Assembly (NCBI GenBank): GCA_022814565.1 | Contig: JAKLNG010000001.1 | Location: forward strand, 310,001-374,000 | Reading direction: 5' to 3' | Length of the DNA stretch: 64,000 nucleotides | DNA from: Phaeophleospora eucalypticola | Lineage: Eukaryota; Ascomycota; Dothideomycetes; Mycosphaerellales; Mycosphaerellaceae | Shown: piece after piece, positions 33,197-43,891 of the stretch | Layout: each line of letters begins with the position of its first letter | How positions within the stretch are numbered: the first letter of the stretch is position 1 | Notes under the pieces: generated by a model | The model's database searches: none | Seen by the model: the letters and a program-made list of their open reading frames with translations, nothing else | What the model was told of the DNA's origin: nothing | Position numbers and translations under genes: made by a program

Positions 33197-34718
33197 ATGG
33201 TCCTCGGCCACCGCAAGAACTCGCTGACCCACAGCAACCGCTCGTCCGTCGACGAGAACCGCAGCGATGTCGAGGAGGACGAGACGGTGGTGAGCTCGGA
33301 GCAGGGCAACGTCCTCACTCACATCATCTCACAATTGCGACCCGGCGCCGACCTCTCCCGCGTCACCCTTCCGACCTTCATTCTTGAGCCGCGATCGATG
33401 CTGGAGCGAATCACTAACTTCATGGCCCACCCTGAGACCCTCCTCCATATGCCTGAAATCGACGACCCAATCGAGCGATTCGTTGCCGTCACAAAGTTCT
33501 ACCTGTCCGGCTGGCACATTAAACCGCCAGGGGTCAAGAAACCTCTCAACCCAATCCTAGGCGAAACATTCACAGGCTACTGGGACTACAGCGATGGCAC
33601 GAGAGGATACTACATCAGCGAGCAGACCTCGCATCACCCTCCAAAGTCCTCATACTTCTTCATGGCACCTGAGCATCACATCCGGATAGACGGCACGCTG
33701 AAGCCGCGGAGCAAATTCTTGGGAAACAGCGTTGGATCATTCATGGAAGGCATTGCAGTCATGCGCTTCTTGAACCGGAACGAGAGATAGTAAGCTTGTC
33801 CGCAGCTTCCGCGTGAGAGTTACACATGCTGACTGTTCCAGCTTCATCACACAACCAAACATGTACGCACGTGGCATCCTCTTCGGCAAGATGAAGTACG
33901 AGCTTGGGGACCATGCGGTTGTAAGATGTCCCGAGACTGGCCTGGAAGTGGACATTGAGTTCAAGGTGAAGGGCTGGGTAGGAGGCGGGTACAACGCGAT
34001 TGCCGGGTACATCAAGGACAAGAGCGGGAAGAACTTGTATGAGCTGAGCGGACACTGGCATGGCGAGATGTTTATCAAGGATCTTGCAACCGGCAAGAAA
34101 GATGTGCTCTTCGATGCGACGCACGCAAAGCCGAGCATTCCGAAAGCACGCCCACTTGAAGAGCAAGCACCGCGCGAGAGCCAAAAGCTTTGGCACAGCA
34201 CAACTCAAGCCATCAAGAAGGCAGACCAGAGGACAGCTACTGACGAAAAGTCGCGGATTGAGGATGAGCAGAGACGAGAAGCTGCGGAGCGAGGTGAGCA
34301 AGCTTGGAAGCCAAAGCTCTTCAAGCCAGCTCCACCTGGAGATGAGGAAAGCCTGGACTGGATCATTGATGCACAAGTGGACAACGACGGGCCAGCTGAG
34401 AAGCAAATCAAGCAGATACTCGCCATTGCGCCAATGTTGCCGGGCCAGGTCGCAAGCGAGCAGTTCCAAGAGGACAAGGCACTTCCTTCCCAGCAAGGAA
34501 AGTCGCTTCCAAAGGACCCATCACAGGGCAGCGGAGACTTGATCGACATTGGACAAGGAGACGGTGCGTCCGAAGGCGCAGCAGCAGTTTCGAGCTCGCA
34601 CGCAGCTCCAAGCGGACTTCAACAACCACTTCAGCCCACCAGATCACAGCCGGGAGACCCATTGAAGCGCACCGATAGCATGGGCGGAGAAGACGTATTC
34701 ATGGACGCGGAATCATGA
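33197..34718 (+). CDS. Oxysterol-binding protein-related protein (OSBP/Osh family)
   Basis: Two exons, 33197-33789 and 33842-34718, give 489 aa; the 52-nt intron restores NERYFITQPNMYARGILFG. The lipid-transfer (ORD) domain spans about residues 45-330 and contains KPLNPILGETFTGYW and the family fingerprint EQTSHHPP. Other family blocks are GNSVGSFMEG, FKVKGWVGGGYNAIAGYI and LSGHWHGEMFIKD. There is no PH domain or ankyrin repeat, so it is a short Osh type like Osh4-Osh7, which exchange sterol or phosphatidylserine for PI4P at membrane contacts. The C-terminal 150 residues are a disordered extension absent from yeast short Osh proteins. They end in VFMDAES, preceded by acidic GGED, which resembles an FFAT motif for binding VAP proteins on the ER. 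Confidence 0.93.
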
Positions 34719-35971
34719 GCGAAGAAGCATTGCATCAATGCATGGATTCAACAGCAGCATTCAAAAAGGAGCACCGGGGTTTGATGGGATCATTGATTGG
34801 AAAATGCTATATACCACGAGCCGCAGCACGACCTGACGAAGCATTGTCAAAAAGCGATGGAGCGTTCCACGACTACTAGGTAATTGTTGCAGTAAATGCT
34901 GCAACGTACACGGCGGCCAAGCAACCTCAGATACCTGGATAGCGTCGTGGACCTACTGATCACGACAATGTCTACAACGTTCTCGTCCTCTACAAAATTC
35001 TGTGGTAACTTTCGTCCCCTTGTCTGCACATTCAAAATACCGCATCGGATGTGAGTTGCCTTGCTAGACTGGGTTGGTAGCAACATCCGTGAGAAGCAAT
35101 TGTTGTTGAATACTGTTGACTCTCAACCTGAGATGTTATATTGGCTGTTTACTTGAAGCGTTGAATCTGTGACCGAATCGAATACGTACAGCTGGGAGCA
35201 AGGGGAGCTGTTGCTGGGTAGACCTCCCGAGACAAGAGAATAAGCCGGCATTGAGAAGCAATGAAGCTGCGTGAACCTGGAAAGGGAAGCGTTGATGAAC
35301 TGCGAAGGTAGAGGACTTTATCATGTATGTTGATGAAGGCGGGTCTTGTGCCTCGGCGAAAACGATCTGTAGAGTTCTGTTCCCGTCTAAAGGTCGAGAA
35401 AAAGCCATGTCATCGCGATGCAGAGAGCTTGGTGGCAGCTGTGGTGGCCGGCGAGTCGTCGGGTCAACACGGGAATGAGGTCAGTGATCCACCAGGCACG
35501 TGTCGCAACTGTGAAAGCTGTCGTCCGACAACAACGCAAGACGGGCAAGCGCTGCCAATGTTCACATGTGCATCGCCAATTGTTAAGAGCAGGAGCAATT
35601 GAGGCTGGACGTGGCTTCCAAGAGGTTGGTGCGACCATCACAAGACATTGCTGATGCGTGGTACCAGCGTAGCATTTGGCTTCCATAAGCATCATGTCAA
35701 CACCATCCGGTGCATTGTGTGGATTGCTCGAGCTCACCACAGCACGGCGCGGGCCCCACGTTGACGCATGAGGGGCTCCTTACCAGCACCCTAGCGCCGC
35801 CATCCGCCCATCAGGTCGCCTTTGCTTCTGCCAATTTAAACCCCCGATTGCTCCCTCTCTCCCGTCATTTGATCTCCTCCATCTCATCACAATCAATTCC
35901 ATCCGACACTACAACAAAAGACAAGAGTCGCCCTTTTCTTTCACAAATTACAACCAATCTCTATATCCAAC
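34719..35971. promoter_or_regulatory. Intergenic region with the mannitol dehydrogenase promoter
   Basis: 1.25 kb without a supported gene. An AT-rich TTTAAA at about 35836 followed by a CT-rich leader (35850-35960) and an AACATG start context looks like the core promoter and 5' UTR of the downstream, probably highly expressed, gene. Confidence 0.45.
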
Positions 35972-36772
35972 ATGCCTCAGAGAATCCCCGAGTCCGAGAA
36001 GCTCATGGACCTGCTCTCCATGAAGGGCAAGGTCGCCGTCGTCACCGGTGCCTCTGGTCCTAAGGGCATGGGTATCGAGGCTGCCCGCGGTCTCGCTGAG
36101 ATGGGCGCCGACCTCGCCATCACCTACGCCTCGCGTGCCGAGGGTGGCTTGAAGAACGCGGAAGAGCTGGCCAAGGAGTACGGCGTCAAGGTCAAGGCCT
36201 ACAAGTGCCAGGTGGACAAGTACGAGAGCGTGCAGCAGCTCGTCGCCGATGTCATCAAGGACTTCGGCAAGATCGACGCTTTCATTGCCAACGCTGGTGC
36301 CACTGCCGACTCTGGTGTCCTCGACGGCTCCGTTGAGGCCTGGCACCACGTCGTCGAGGTCGACTTGAACGGCACTTTCCACTGCGCAAAGGCCGTCGGC
36401 CACCACTTCAAGGAGCGTGGAACCGGCTCGCTCGTCATCACCTCCTCCATGTCTGGCCACATTGCCAACTTCCCTCAGGAGCAGACCTCCTACAACGTCG
36501 CCAAGTCTGGCTGCATCCACATGGCCAAGTCGCTCGCCAACGAGTGGCGCGACTTCGCCCGTGTCAACAGCATCTCGCCGGGATACATTGACACTGGTCT
36601 TTCCGACTTCGTCGCCAAGGACATCCAGAAGCTGTGGCACTCCATGATCCCAATGGGTCGTGATGGTCTCGCCAAGGAGCTCAAGGCCGCCTACGTCTAC
36701 TTCGCCTCCGACGCCTCGACCTACACCACCGGTGCCGACCTCCTCATCGACGGTGGCTACACCTGCCGATAA
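35972..36772 (+). CDS. NADP-dependent mannitol dehydrogenase (SDR family, Cla h 8-type)
   Basis: A 266-aa intronless short-chain dehydrogenase/reductase. The N-terminal Rossmann motif is TGASGPKGMG (residues about 27-36), NAGA is near residue 109, the catalytic Ser lies in ITSSMSGHI, and the catalytic Tyr and Lys lie in TSYNVAKSG. The C-terminus DLLIDGGYTCR is typical of the family. Length and sequence closely match the fungal NADP-mannitol dehydrogenases that interconvert fructose and mannitol in the cytosol, including the Cladosporium allergen Cla h 8. Mannitol serves as storage carbohydrate, osmolyte and NADPH buffer. Codon use is strongly C/G-ending (GTC, AAG, GCC), more than in neighbouring genes, which fits high expression. 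An antisense frame of about 312 codons overlaps it and is a by-product of this bias. Confidence 0.95.
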   Translation: MPQRIPESEKLMDLLSMKGKVAVVTGASGPKGMGIEAARGLAEMGADLAITYASRAEGGLKNAEELAKEYGVKVKAYKCQVDKYESVQQLVADVIKDFGKIDAFIANAGATADSGVLDGSVEAWHHVVEVDLNGTFHCAKAVGHHFKERGTGSLVITSSMSGHIANFPQEQTSYNVAKSGCIHMAKSLANEWRDFARVNSISPGYIDTGLSDFVAKDIQKLWHSMIPMGRDGLAKELKAAYVYFASDASTYTTGADLLIDGGYTCR

Positions 36773-38367
36773 GCGGCTCGAGCCCGCTCTGATCACGACT
36801 TTACGGTTATGATTCGAATCGCCGTCTCTTCTCCCGCCGAGCGGACGACCTCCAGGATGAAATCTAAAAGTTTGGAGGAAGATCAAGGGTAGAATACGGC
36901 TTTGTTGATGATAGTACAGCGTAGTTTTTCAGTTCTTGAAAATGTATGCTACGGTTTTCGATACACCACCAACCCAATTCCACGGCTGGCGACAACAATC
37001 GCAGCTGGGAAAAATTTCTTTGCTCTCACGCTCGTACCTGCATCGATCGATCGATCTTGTATCCACTCCTTACATTCGGTCCTGTGCTAATAATTGTGAG
37101 GCTAACAGACATCTCGTGATGTTGGCATCACTGCGCGCTCATCTGTTGCCCCGCCATTGAGAACAACCCCACTTTCAGAGCAGAAGCGCCGAAAATTTGC
37201 CATGATGTCAGCGGGGCAATTGTGTGTGAATCTAGACCGCGCCTTGTGCCTGGCATTGAGACGACATTTCAAGATAGTTTCTAGTCTTCTGGAGACGTAT
37301 GAACTGATTGCTGATGTTCAACTTTGAGAGGTCGAATATGTCTTCTCATTGTAGCGGAGAGGTGGCATGTCGGCCGCGAAGCCAAAGAATTCCGCTCTTC
37401 TGTTGGATATCTTGGAGATGCAGATTCAGGTCTCGTTGGAGTTTGAGCGGAAGGGGCGGAATCGAACATTTATTCATACTTTGAACTTGATGCTAAGATA
37501 CCCTCATCGGCGGAAGCGACGGAGGACAGAAATCGGTCTGGAGAGATTAGAACCTTCTGGTGCAAGGTAGAATTGCTCAGGGAAAGTCTGGGTTGGTACA
37601 ACTTGCCATTTTCAACAGAGTGCCTATCATCGATGTCTGAAAGGAAGCACATTCGTTCTGAGACTTCTTTAATAAAATGCAGCGAGGGAGGTATGCTCCA
37701 CGGACGTTTTTCGAGACCGGATAGTATCCCTCCTTTTGAGCACCTTCACTGGAACCTTCGTCGCCAGCACCTAGCAGCCTTAGATCCAGGCTATGCACTG
37801 CGAGACTACAGCTTCTGGATGTCTATGCATGCAAAGTGCCGTCTGTAGAGTCACAGAGCAGCTGGTGAGTAAAGCTCTCCATCCCATCCTTTGACGTGAC
37901 CGTGCTTGACCCGTCGGCGGGCCTTGCAGCCCAGCACGACCGCCCGGGTTCCACGTGGTCGTGGTTGTTCTTGCTGCAAAGGGGGACGACGAGGGCTTGG
38001 AACATTCCATTAAATGCGGAATAGACGGCCTTTTTGGTTACTTATCTTCAAGCATGCGAAGACATTGCGATCTCCCAGGAAGCAAGGGGCGCCGTGGCAC
38101 TGAGTCCAAAGTCGAGAGCATTTGCGATTTGTCGTTTCGGAGATGAGGATATCGTATTCATGTCGGAGGGGGTGAGCGGTGTTCTCTCCACGGCCGTCTT
38201 TCGAACGACGTGGGAATCTCTTGTCTTTTTCTCCAGGTGAACTGCTTTGCTTTGCTTCCCAAACAGCTTGCAACAACACGTACAAGTCAAGACCATGCTC
38301 ACAGGTGACCCACCCGAAAGCTGCATGAATCTTCAAGACCGCGTCGCTCACTTCAGCCTAGCCGCCG
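36773..38367. other. Intergenic region without supported genes
   Basis: 1.6 kb between convergent genes. A few 60-90-codon frames occur on both strands without domains or splice support. A short CGAT tandem repeat is present at 37045-37057. Nothing is annotated. Confidence 0.35.
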
Positions 38368-39603
38368 CTACCGCTTACTTTCAAATTTGTACTCCGGGAA
38401 CGCCATCGCCTTAGCAGGTGGACTGAACGAGCTTCCCATCTTCTCCATAATTCCGCTCCAAGCAACGAAGCCAAGGAATAGATGCAGTAGCCAGATCCCT
38501 ATGGAGGTCTGCGGATTCGCCAAACTTGGTGCTCCTGGAGCCAGCTTCTGTGCCACGTCCACAAACGGCCTCATGCGGCGCTCATACTTCTCGAAAGCGC
38601 TCTTGAGATCTTGCAGAGAGCTAGCAATCTCTCCAGCGAGAGTATATGCTCCCACCAAGGCGACGGTCGTCCCCATTCCGGAGATTGGTGAAGGGCAGTA
38701 GCCCGCATCGCCGGCGAGTACGACTCGTCCAAAAGACCAAGAAGGTGCTTTGATTTGTGCGATCTTTTGCATGTAGAAGTCCTCTGCGTCTTCTAAGCCC
38801 TTTAGTACTCGATCGGATTCCCAGCCTGCATCTCGGAAGAGTTGTTTCCAGTACGTTTTCTGATCTTCTGCGCTTGCTTTGGCGATGCTATCCATTTCGG
38901 AATCCTTAGGCCCAGGCATGATCCATAGTGATACACGGCTGACTTTCTCATTGTCTGGTCGCAGGAGGATCATCCGTTTGCCAGGGGCGTTGTACCATCT
39001 CGCCCAGCCAGTGTCGGTCTCATGGCGAGAGAGAGTGAACCAAGCAGCCCACTGACCAAGGTCTTTCACACAGTCTTTTGAAGCTTGCTCTCCAAATGCA
39101 AGCTTTCTGGTCCGACTCGCCCATCCATCGCAAGCAACGACCGCATCAAACTTCGTGGCAGGCGATCCATTCTCGAATTCAACCTCCACCCCGTCATTGA
39201 CCTCGTGTATCCTCAAAATGCTCTCGTTGAAGACATACTCTACGTCATCGATGCTCTTCGTAGCATCGTAGAGTACTTCCGCTAAATCACCCCTCATAAT
39301 CTCAATCTCGCCGGTGAAACCCTCTCCATCGTTGACAGGGAATTGGGCTTTGCAGGCGTTGTTTGCATCTACAAATCTGAGACCTTTCTCGTTCGTCGGT
39401 CTGGATCGGACAGCTTCTTCTAAGCCCATGCGCTGTATCACAGTGAGACCATGGCCACGGACGTCGACACTTTGGCCTCCTGGACGAGGCGCAGGTGCTC
39501 GCTCGACGATGGTGCAGTGAAAGCCAGATTTGGAGAGAAAGTAAGCGATTGTTGGACCCGCGATCCCGGCGCCGGAGATGAGTACGGATCCTTTTGATGC
39601 CAT
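38368..39603 (-). CDS. FAD-dependent monooxygenase (PHBH/TetX-like)
   Basis: A 411-aa intronless flavoprotein. It starts with the dinucleotide-binding GAGIAGPTIAYFL (GxGxxG, residues about 11-23) and VERAPAPRPGGQSVDVRGHG. Residues about 155-165 carry the DG motif (VACDGWASRTRKL), and about 295-315 the GD motif VVLAGDAGYCPSPISGMGTT that contacts the FAD ribityl chain. This is the class A aromatic hydroxylase layout, using NAD(P)H and O2 to hydroxylate small aromatic or polyketide substrates. The specific substrate cannot be read. The C-terminal 40 residues contain a hydrophobic stretch (WLLHLFLGFVAWSGIM) that may associate with membrane. A bZIP gene lies 335 bp upstream on the same strand, with NTF2-like and P450 genes beyond. 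Confidence 0.9.
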   Translation of the reverse strand: MASKGSVLISGAGIAGPTIAYFLSKSGFHCTIVERAPAPRPGGQSVDVRGHGLTVIQRMGLEEAVRSRPTNEKGLRFVDANNACKAQFPVNDGEGFTGEIEIMRGDLAEVLYDATKSIDDVEYVFNESILRIHEVNDGVEVEFENGSPATKFDAVVACDGWASRTRKLAFGEQASKDCVKDLGQWAAWFTLSRHETDTGWARWYNAPGKRMILLRPDNEKVSRVSLWIMPGPKDSEMDSIAKASAEDQKTYWKQLFRDAGWESDRVLKGLEDAEDFYMQKIAQIKAPSWSFGRVVLAGDAGYCPSPISGMGTTVALVGAYTLAGEIASSLQDLKSAFEKYERRMRPFVDVAQKLAPGAPSLANPQTSIGIWLLHLFLGFVAWSGIMEKMGSSFSPPAKAMAFPEYKFESKR

Positions 39604-39937
39604 CTTGCTAGTTGTCGGACTTTACGTTGTGTCGAGTTCGTTAGAGTTCGAGGTCAGTTGAAGTTGAAACTTGTCTGCGTCTTTGACGTCACACAAGTGA
39701 GCAAGCCGCAAATGCTGAATTTATTGTCCGTGAAGAATAAGTAGGCACATCCGTCGACCCAAGCTTACATGTTCGCATCGCATTGATGTGATACCTGTGC
39801 ATGCAGAGGGGTGGTGAATCAGAGACATTGGTGGTTATCATTAAGATCGATTCGACAGCTGAAGCGAGTACAGTAGACGCGCACTCAGATGAGAACATCT
39901 CTCCACACGAGTAGCGATCATTGAATGGGTTTGGAGG

Positions 39938-40575
39938 TTAAACTTGAGCTCTCCACAGCAGATTCGTCGCCATCTCATCTGGCCATGGTAGATAGTCCGC
40001 CAGCTCTTGTAAGTCGCCCGGAAGATCCGGTCTGCAGCTCGCACTTGATCCCTTGGACAATGAAGATTGTAGCAACTCCATGTAGACTCCATTGATAGAT
40101 TCAAGCCGTGCGCATTCAGACTTGAGTGTTGCGCACTCAATTTGTAGCTGCTGTTTGCGAGCGGTGCTGTTCCTGAGTTGCTCCGCTAGCTGGGAGATCT
40201 TATCTTTCCGGCGGTCTCGCGATTTGCGCTGTCTGCAGGTATATGAGACACTGACAATGTCCAGTTCGACATGCTCTTACGCTTCTCGATTCTGAAGCTT
40301 TCGCCTCAGTTGACGTTCTGAATCCTCATCCAACTTGTGTGGCGAGGGGCACCTCATGAGATGCCAATTTGCGCTAGGCCGTTCAACCGCAGCACTTGGG
40401 GTGGCGTTGCAATCTCGTTGACGTGAAGATCATTGGAGGAAGGTGACGGTAGTCCCGAAGACGACGGTAAGCTGTTGCTAACACCGATGTTGTTGAATTC
40501 GAGTAATGTAGCCCAGTCAAAAGCTGTCCGAGCATAAAGCTGCTCTAGTCCGCCGTTCTCGTAAGGTAAAGCCAT
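39938..40575 (-). CDS. bZIP transcription factor (5' structure uncertain)
   Basis: The bZIP region is clear: RQLRRKLQNREA ends at a GTAAGA donor, and after a 48-nt intron (40280-40233) continues QRKSRDRRKDKISQLAEQLR. The basic-region core is NREAQRKSR (N-x7-R), followed by leucine-zipper heptads. The last exon runs from 40232 to the stop at 39938. An upstream frame from the ATG at 40575 encodes MALPYENGGLEQLYARTAFDW and a Ser/Pro-rich stretch, but is one base out of phase with the bZIP frame and stops at TGA (about 40353). It needs a short undetected intron, or the protein starts at the internal MRCPSPHK. It could regulate the adjacent monooxygenase, NTF2-like and P450 genes. This is inference from location. 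Confidence 0.65.
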
Positions 40576-41908
40576 ACTGACAACGAGGAGCGAGGAACTT
40601 GAAGGTCATCGTCGCAGACATTCAGGTTCGCAACGAGAGCGCGGAACAGCGATTATATCAGATCTCTCCAGATCGTGCCCTATACTGGGGTGTCGGCGTC
40701 CGCGCATGGATGCGAACTGCGATATTCAACTTTGCGCATGTGAATTGTTCAGTGCGACGCTTCTTCAGAGTGGGCCTTCACCAATCAATGCGCTGCTTTG
40801 CAGCTGCAATGGCAGCTCAGGTGCCGACAATGCTGCTTGGCATGCGATTTCCGGCGCGAAGGGGACTTGTGAAAGCCACACGATACCACACTTCCATCTT
40901 TGAAGAGGTGCACTCCATCGGAAGCGTGAGAGGTTGTGCTTGGCATCGATTGTGCTGAGAATGTGATTTGTATTGTGTTGGCAGTGCTGAAGCTGGTGAT
41001 TCGTAATCTTTCGTCCACCGATTGCGTCGTCGGTAGCGAAGAGGCGCATAGTGAGCTCCGGGCTGCATGCTCCCTAGCCGTTACTGCAGCAGCCACACCA
41101 AATCGACCTTGTTTTGCGACATTTTCCCGGAAGTTGTCCGCAGTACTCAGCTGAGAGCCCTGCCAGGATTACATTCCAGTCAGTCAGCAGGTTCACATCC
41201 CTGTCTTGCATCACCAAGGAGCCCTAAAAGTTCTGGACTTCGTTACAAGCGGAATCTCCATCCGCCGTGAGTCTGCAACGACCAGATTGATCCGGGCTTG
41301 TGATGGTGCCTTTGGCGTCCGAGACGCAAGCGACCCGCAAACTTGGTGACGGAGTTCCGGAGGTAGTACGAGAGATCCATCTGCTGGCAGTCTGATGAAG
41401 CGAAGGGGAGATGATGGTTCTGATGAGCGCCTCCAGCCGGTGATGTGGACTAAGCCAGTCTAGAGAGCAGCAATATAAGTCGACAAGACGAACGATAGAA
41501 GTCCAGCAACTGTCCAGAACGCAGATGTGGATGACGCCAAGCGCGATCGGATTTCGTCCTCAAGAGAGCAGATAGCTCGCCATGCGCACAGGGGAGCATG
41601 CTATATAAGTCTTCGCTGACATTGTGAGTGGGCACAGAGGTTTGCCACCGCGAGCATGAGCTAGCGCTGGTCGGCAATTCCGAGCGAGGACGAAGTATCA
41701 GATGGGTCCAGTCTCCAGGCCCGACCTCGCATGCGCCATGGCCTCTTCCTCCTTCCGGACGGTATTCGACGGCTCATCTTCGCTCTAATCCAGCTAGGCC
41801 TCCGGTTCTCTGCGATGGTGGCAGACAAGAGGGCTCTGCTTCCAAGGCCTTGGTAGAGCTCCTGCGTTCTCCACTCTTCGTTGCCTTGGGAGCTGCATTT
41901 ATGGCTTT
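40576..41908. other. Intergenic region without supported genes
   Basis: 1.3 kb between the bZIP gene and the NTF2-like gene. Open frames are present on both strands but lack motifs. A TATATAAG at about 41602 could be a core promoter without a recognisable gene. Confidence 0.35.
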
Positions 41909-42487
41909 TCAAAGCTGCATCTGGTTCAGATCCCTTGCGGAAGTCCCACCCATACCAGAATGCTTCACACAAATCCACTTTCCGTCAAGAAGCTCCCATT
42001 CTAGCGTGCAGAAGCCCTGTCGCACGAGCCCGGGAGGGTTGCCGGTACCTTCCAGATTCATATAGACATGGGCTTGCCCAAGACTTGGATATACGTAAGC
42101 TTTCGTCTCGACAGATCGAACGTGTGTCTCGGGATACAACGCGGCCAGCCTTTGGAAGTGCGCGACTATTTCGTATTTATTCCCACGTGGAGAGTCCAGA
42201 GAAGCTGTGAAGTCTTCAGCCATGTAATTCGTAATAGGATGCTTCATGAAGCGTCGATCATTCAGTGCGTCCATCATGCAGTTGGAGAGTCTTTCAAGGT
42301 AGGCCTCAGTAGTCTCGTCAGGTTGCTGATCCGGGATTGTGTCGTACTGCTCTGGCCACTGGAGGTCTGGAGGAGTCTTCCCGGCAGATGAAGATGAAGT
42401 TTCGGTGTTTGAATTTGTATTTGAGTCGGACTCTGTGCCAGTGGACTCGTCATGAGAAGATACAAGGTCGCCGAAGAGCGGATCCAT
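41909..42487 (-). CDS. NTF2/SnoaL-like domain protein
   Basis: A 192-aa intronless protein. The first 45 residues are an acidic Ser/Thr/Asn-rich disordered tail. Residues about 60-180 look like an NTF2-like cone fold: a helical start (ETTEAYLERLSNCMMDALND), MAEDFTASLDSP, a helix EIVAHFQRLAALYP, and strands KAYVYPSLGQAHVYMNLEG, QGFCTLEWELLDGKWICVKHSGMGG. This pattern matches SnoaL-type polyketide cyclases and related small enzymes or ligand-binding proteins. Substrate unknown. It lies between the monooxygenase/bZIP pair and the P450 and is divergent from the F-box-like gene. Confidence 0.7.
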   Translation of the reverse strand: MDPLFGDLVSSHDESTGTESDSNTNSNTETSSSSAGKTPPDLQWPEQYDTIPDQQPDETTEAYLERLSNCMMDALNDRRFMKHPITNYMAEDFTASLDSPRGNKYEIVAHFQRLAALYPETHVRSVETKAYVYPSLGQAHVYMNLEGTGNPPGLVRQGFCTLEWELLDGKWICVKHSGMGGTSARDLNQMQL

Positions 42488-42882
42488 GCCGACGTTCTTT
42501 GAGGAATGAGGTGATGATGACAGTCGTCGCCCAAGGGCTCGTTGAGCTTTGTATGGAGAAATCAGAGGCGATGGAGCGGTATTTCAACCCATCCTAAGCA
42601 CCATCCTGAATGACGGGCTTTGATGCGAGTCGTGAGGAAATGAAACGGTGCTGTCCGAATGATTTGAGTCGTGACATTTGTGTTTCGGGAGGAAAGTGTC
42701 ATGTCGGAAGATGATGGCGGAGACGTTTGGCGGTCCCACCACTTTCACATCCGAAGTATCCTATCCTTGGCGCGTAAATAGGCTCTAATCTTCTTCAGAA
42801 CGGGACCACCACATACTTCATCTTCAACCAACATCTTAACAGTACAGCACGACATACCACCGCTAGGATACTGAAAAGCACC

Positions 42883-43686
42883 ATGGCAGTTGCCGGCGAT
42901 AGCTCGCCTTCACGGCTACATTTTCTGGATCTGCCGAGCGAGGTCCGGGACATGGTCTATCTCTACTTCCGCCCCTACTCCTGGATCGACATCTCCCAGA
43001 TGCCGAGCCGCATTCATCAGCCAAGCGTAGCGTTTGTCTCGAAACAGGTCCGCAAAGAGTCCCTGGACGTTTTCTACGGAAAGAATAGGTACGTCCTCCA
43101 GCTCAGGCTGCGGCCGTTTGCTGACACTGATGACGCCAGATTCATGCTTGACCTGCGCGGCTGGAAAAACTCAGGCTATCCCAAGAAATGGACTCCAAAC
43201 GACATCTTCGAGAAGTGGATCACGGCAATTGGCGATGAGAATGCTGCTCGAATACGCAGCCTCACCTTCTACGAGCACGCCTTCGCCGTCAACTTCACCA
43301 TCGCCAACGTGGCGCCACGCATCACAGCCAAATTGCGCCAAAATCGCGACTCCTATCCCAACGAAACCATGGCAGAGGACGCACCTGCGGGCTACAATTT
43401 TGACACTGCTATCGAGCGTGCACGAGCCCGGTTGCAGTTCCTCATCGCCGACCTCTTGCAGCAACACGGTGACCATCCACTCACTGCTCAGGTTATCGGC
43501 CGGCTACTGGACATTATCGAAGACTTCAGGCCCGCTCTCTGCAGCCGTATGGGATTGGGTTACAAGGGCGCCACTATCAGCGCATGCCCGCAGGCTGAGC
43601 CCGAGGTCAGCCGCCACAGGCATCATTGCGGCGAGTGCTCTTATAGTCGCATCACTGGGCGTGCTCTCCCCCCTCCTTGGGAGTAG
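42883..43686 (+). CDS. 2EXR/F-box-like domain protein
   Basis: A 267-aa intronless protein. Residues about 12-70 form the fungal 2EXR/F-box-like region: LHFLDLPSEVRDMVYLYF, then PSVAFVSKQVRKESLDVFYGKNRYVL. The middle follows the usual scheme of a variable region with ARIRSLTFYEHAF. The C-terminal 40 residues contain several Cys and His (CPQAEPEVSRHRHHCGECSY), possibly a metal site. Proteins of this kind are greatly expanded in filamentous ascomycetes, and their function is mostly unknown; a link to SCF ubiquitin ligases is assumed from the F-box resemblance. The start at 42883 has a good context (ACCATGG). Confidence 0.75.
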   Translation: MAVAGDSSPSRLHFLDLPSEVRDMVYLYFRPYSWIDISQMPSRIHQPSVAFVSKQVRKESLDVFYGKNRYVLQLRLRPFADTDDARFMLDLRGWKNSGYPKKWTPNDIFEKWITAIGDENAARIRSLTFYEHAFAVNFTIANVAPRITAKLRQNRDSYPNETMAEDAPAGYNFDTAIERARARLQFLIADLLQQHGDHPLTAQVIGRLLDIIEDFRPALCSRMGLGYKGATISACPQAEPEVSRHRHHCGECSYSRITGRALPPPWE

Positions 43687-43891
43687 ACACTCGATCAATG
43701 AGGGCGAAGTCCCTATACTGTCATGACGAGCTTCGGTCTCACTCTTTTATAGGCACTGAGGGAAGAATTGAAAGGTGGCTGTTAGGGAACGGCGCTGTTG
43801 CGCGCTGGTCAGCTTGCCACTACGGACTGTAGGTTCATTACAAATTCCATTTCCCATCACGCAGACCAAGTTCTCATCTATCTGGCGCAAT

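Noticed and set aside
35948..36886. Antisense open frame of 312 codons over the mannitol dehydrogenase gene
   Set aside because: It mirrors the strong C/G-ending codon bias of the sense gene, has no domain, and the sense strand carries all SDR motifs.
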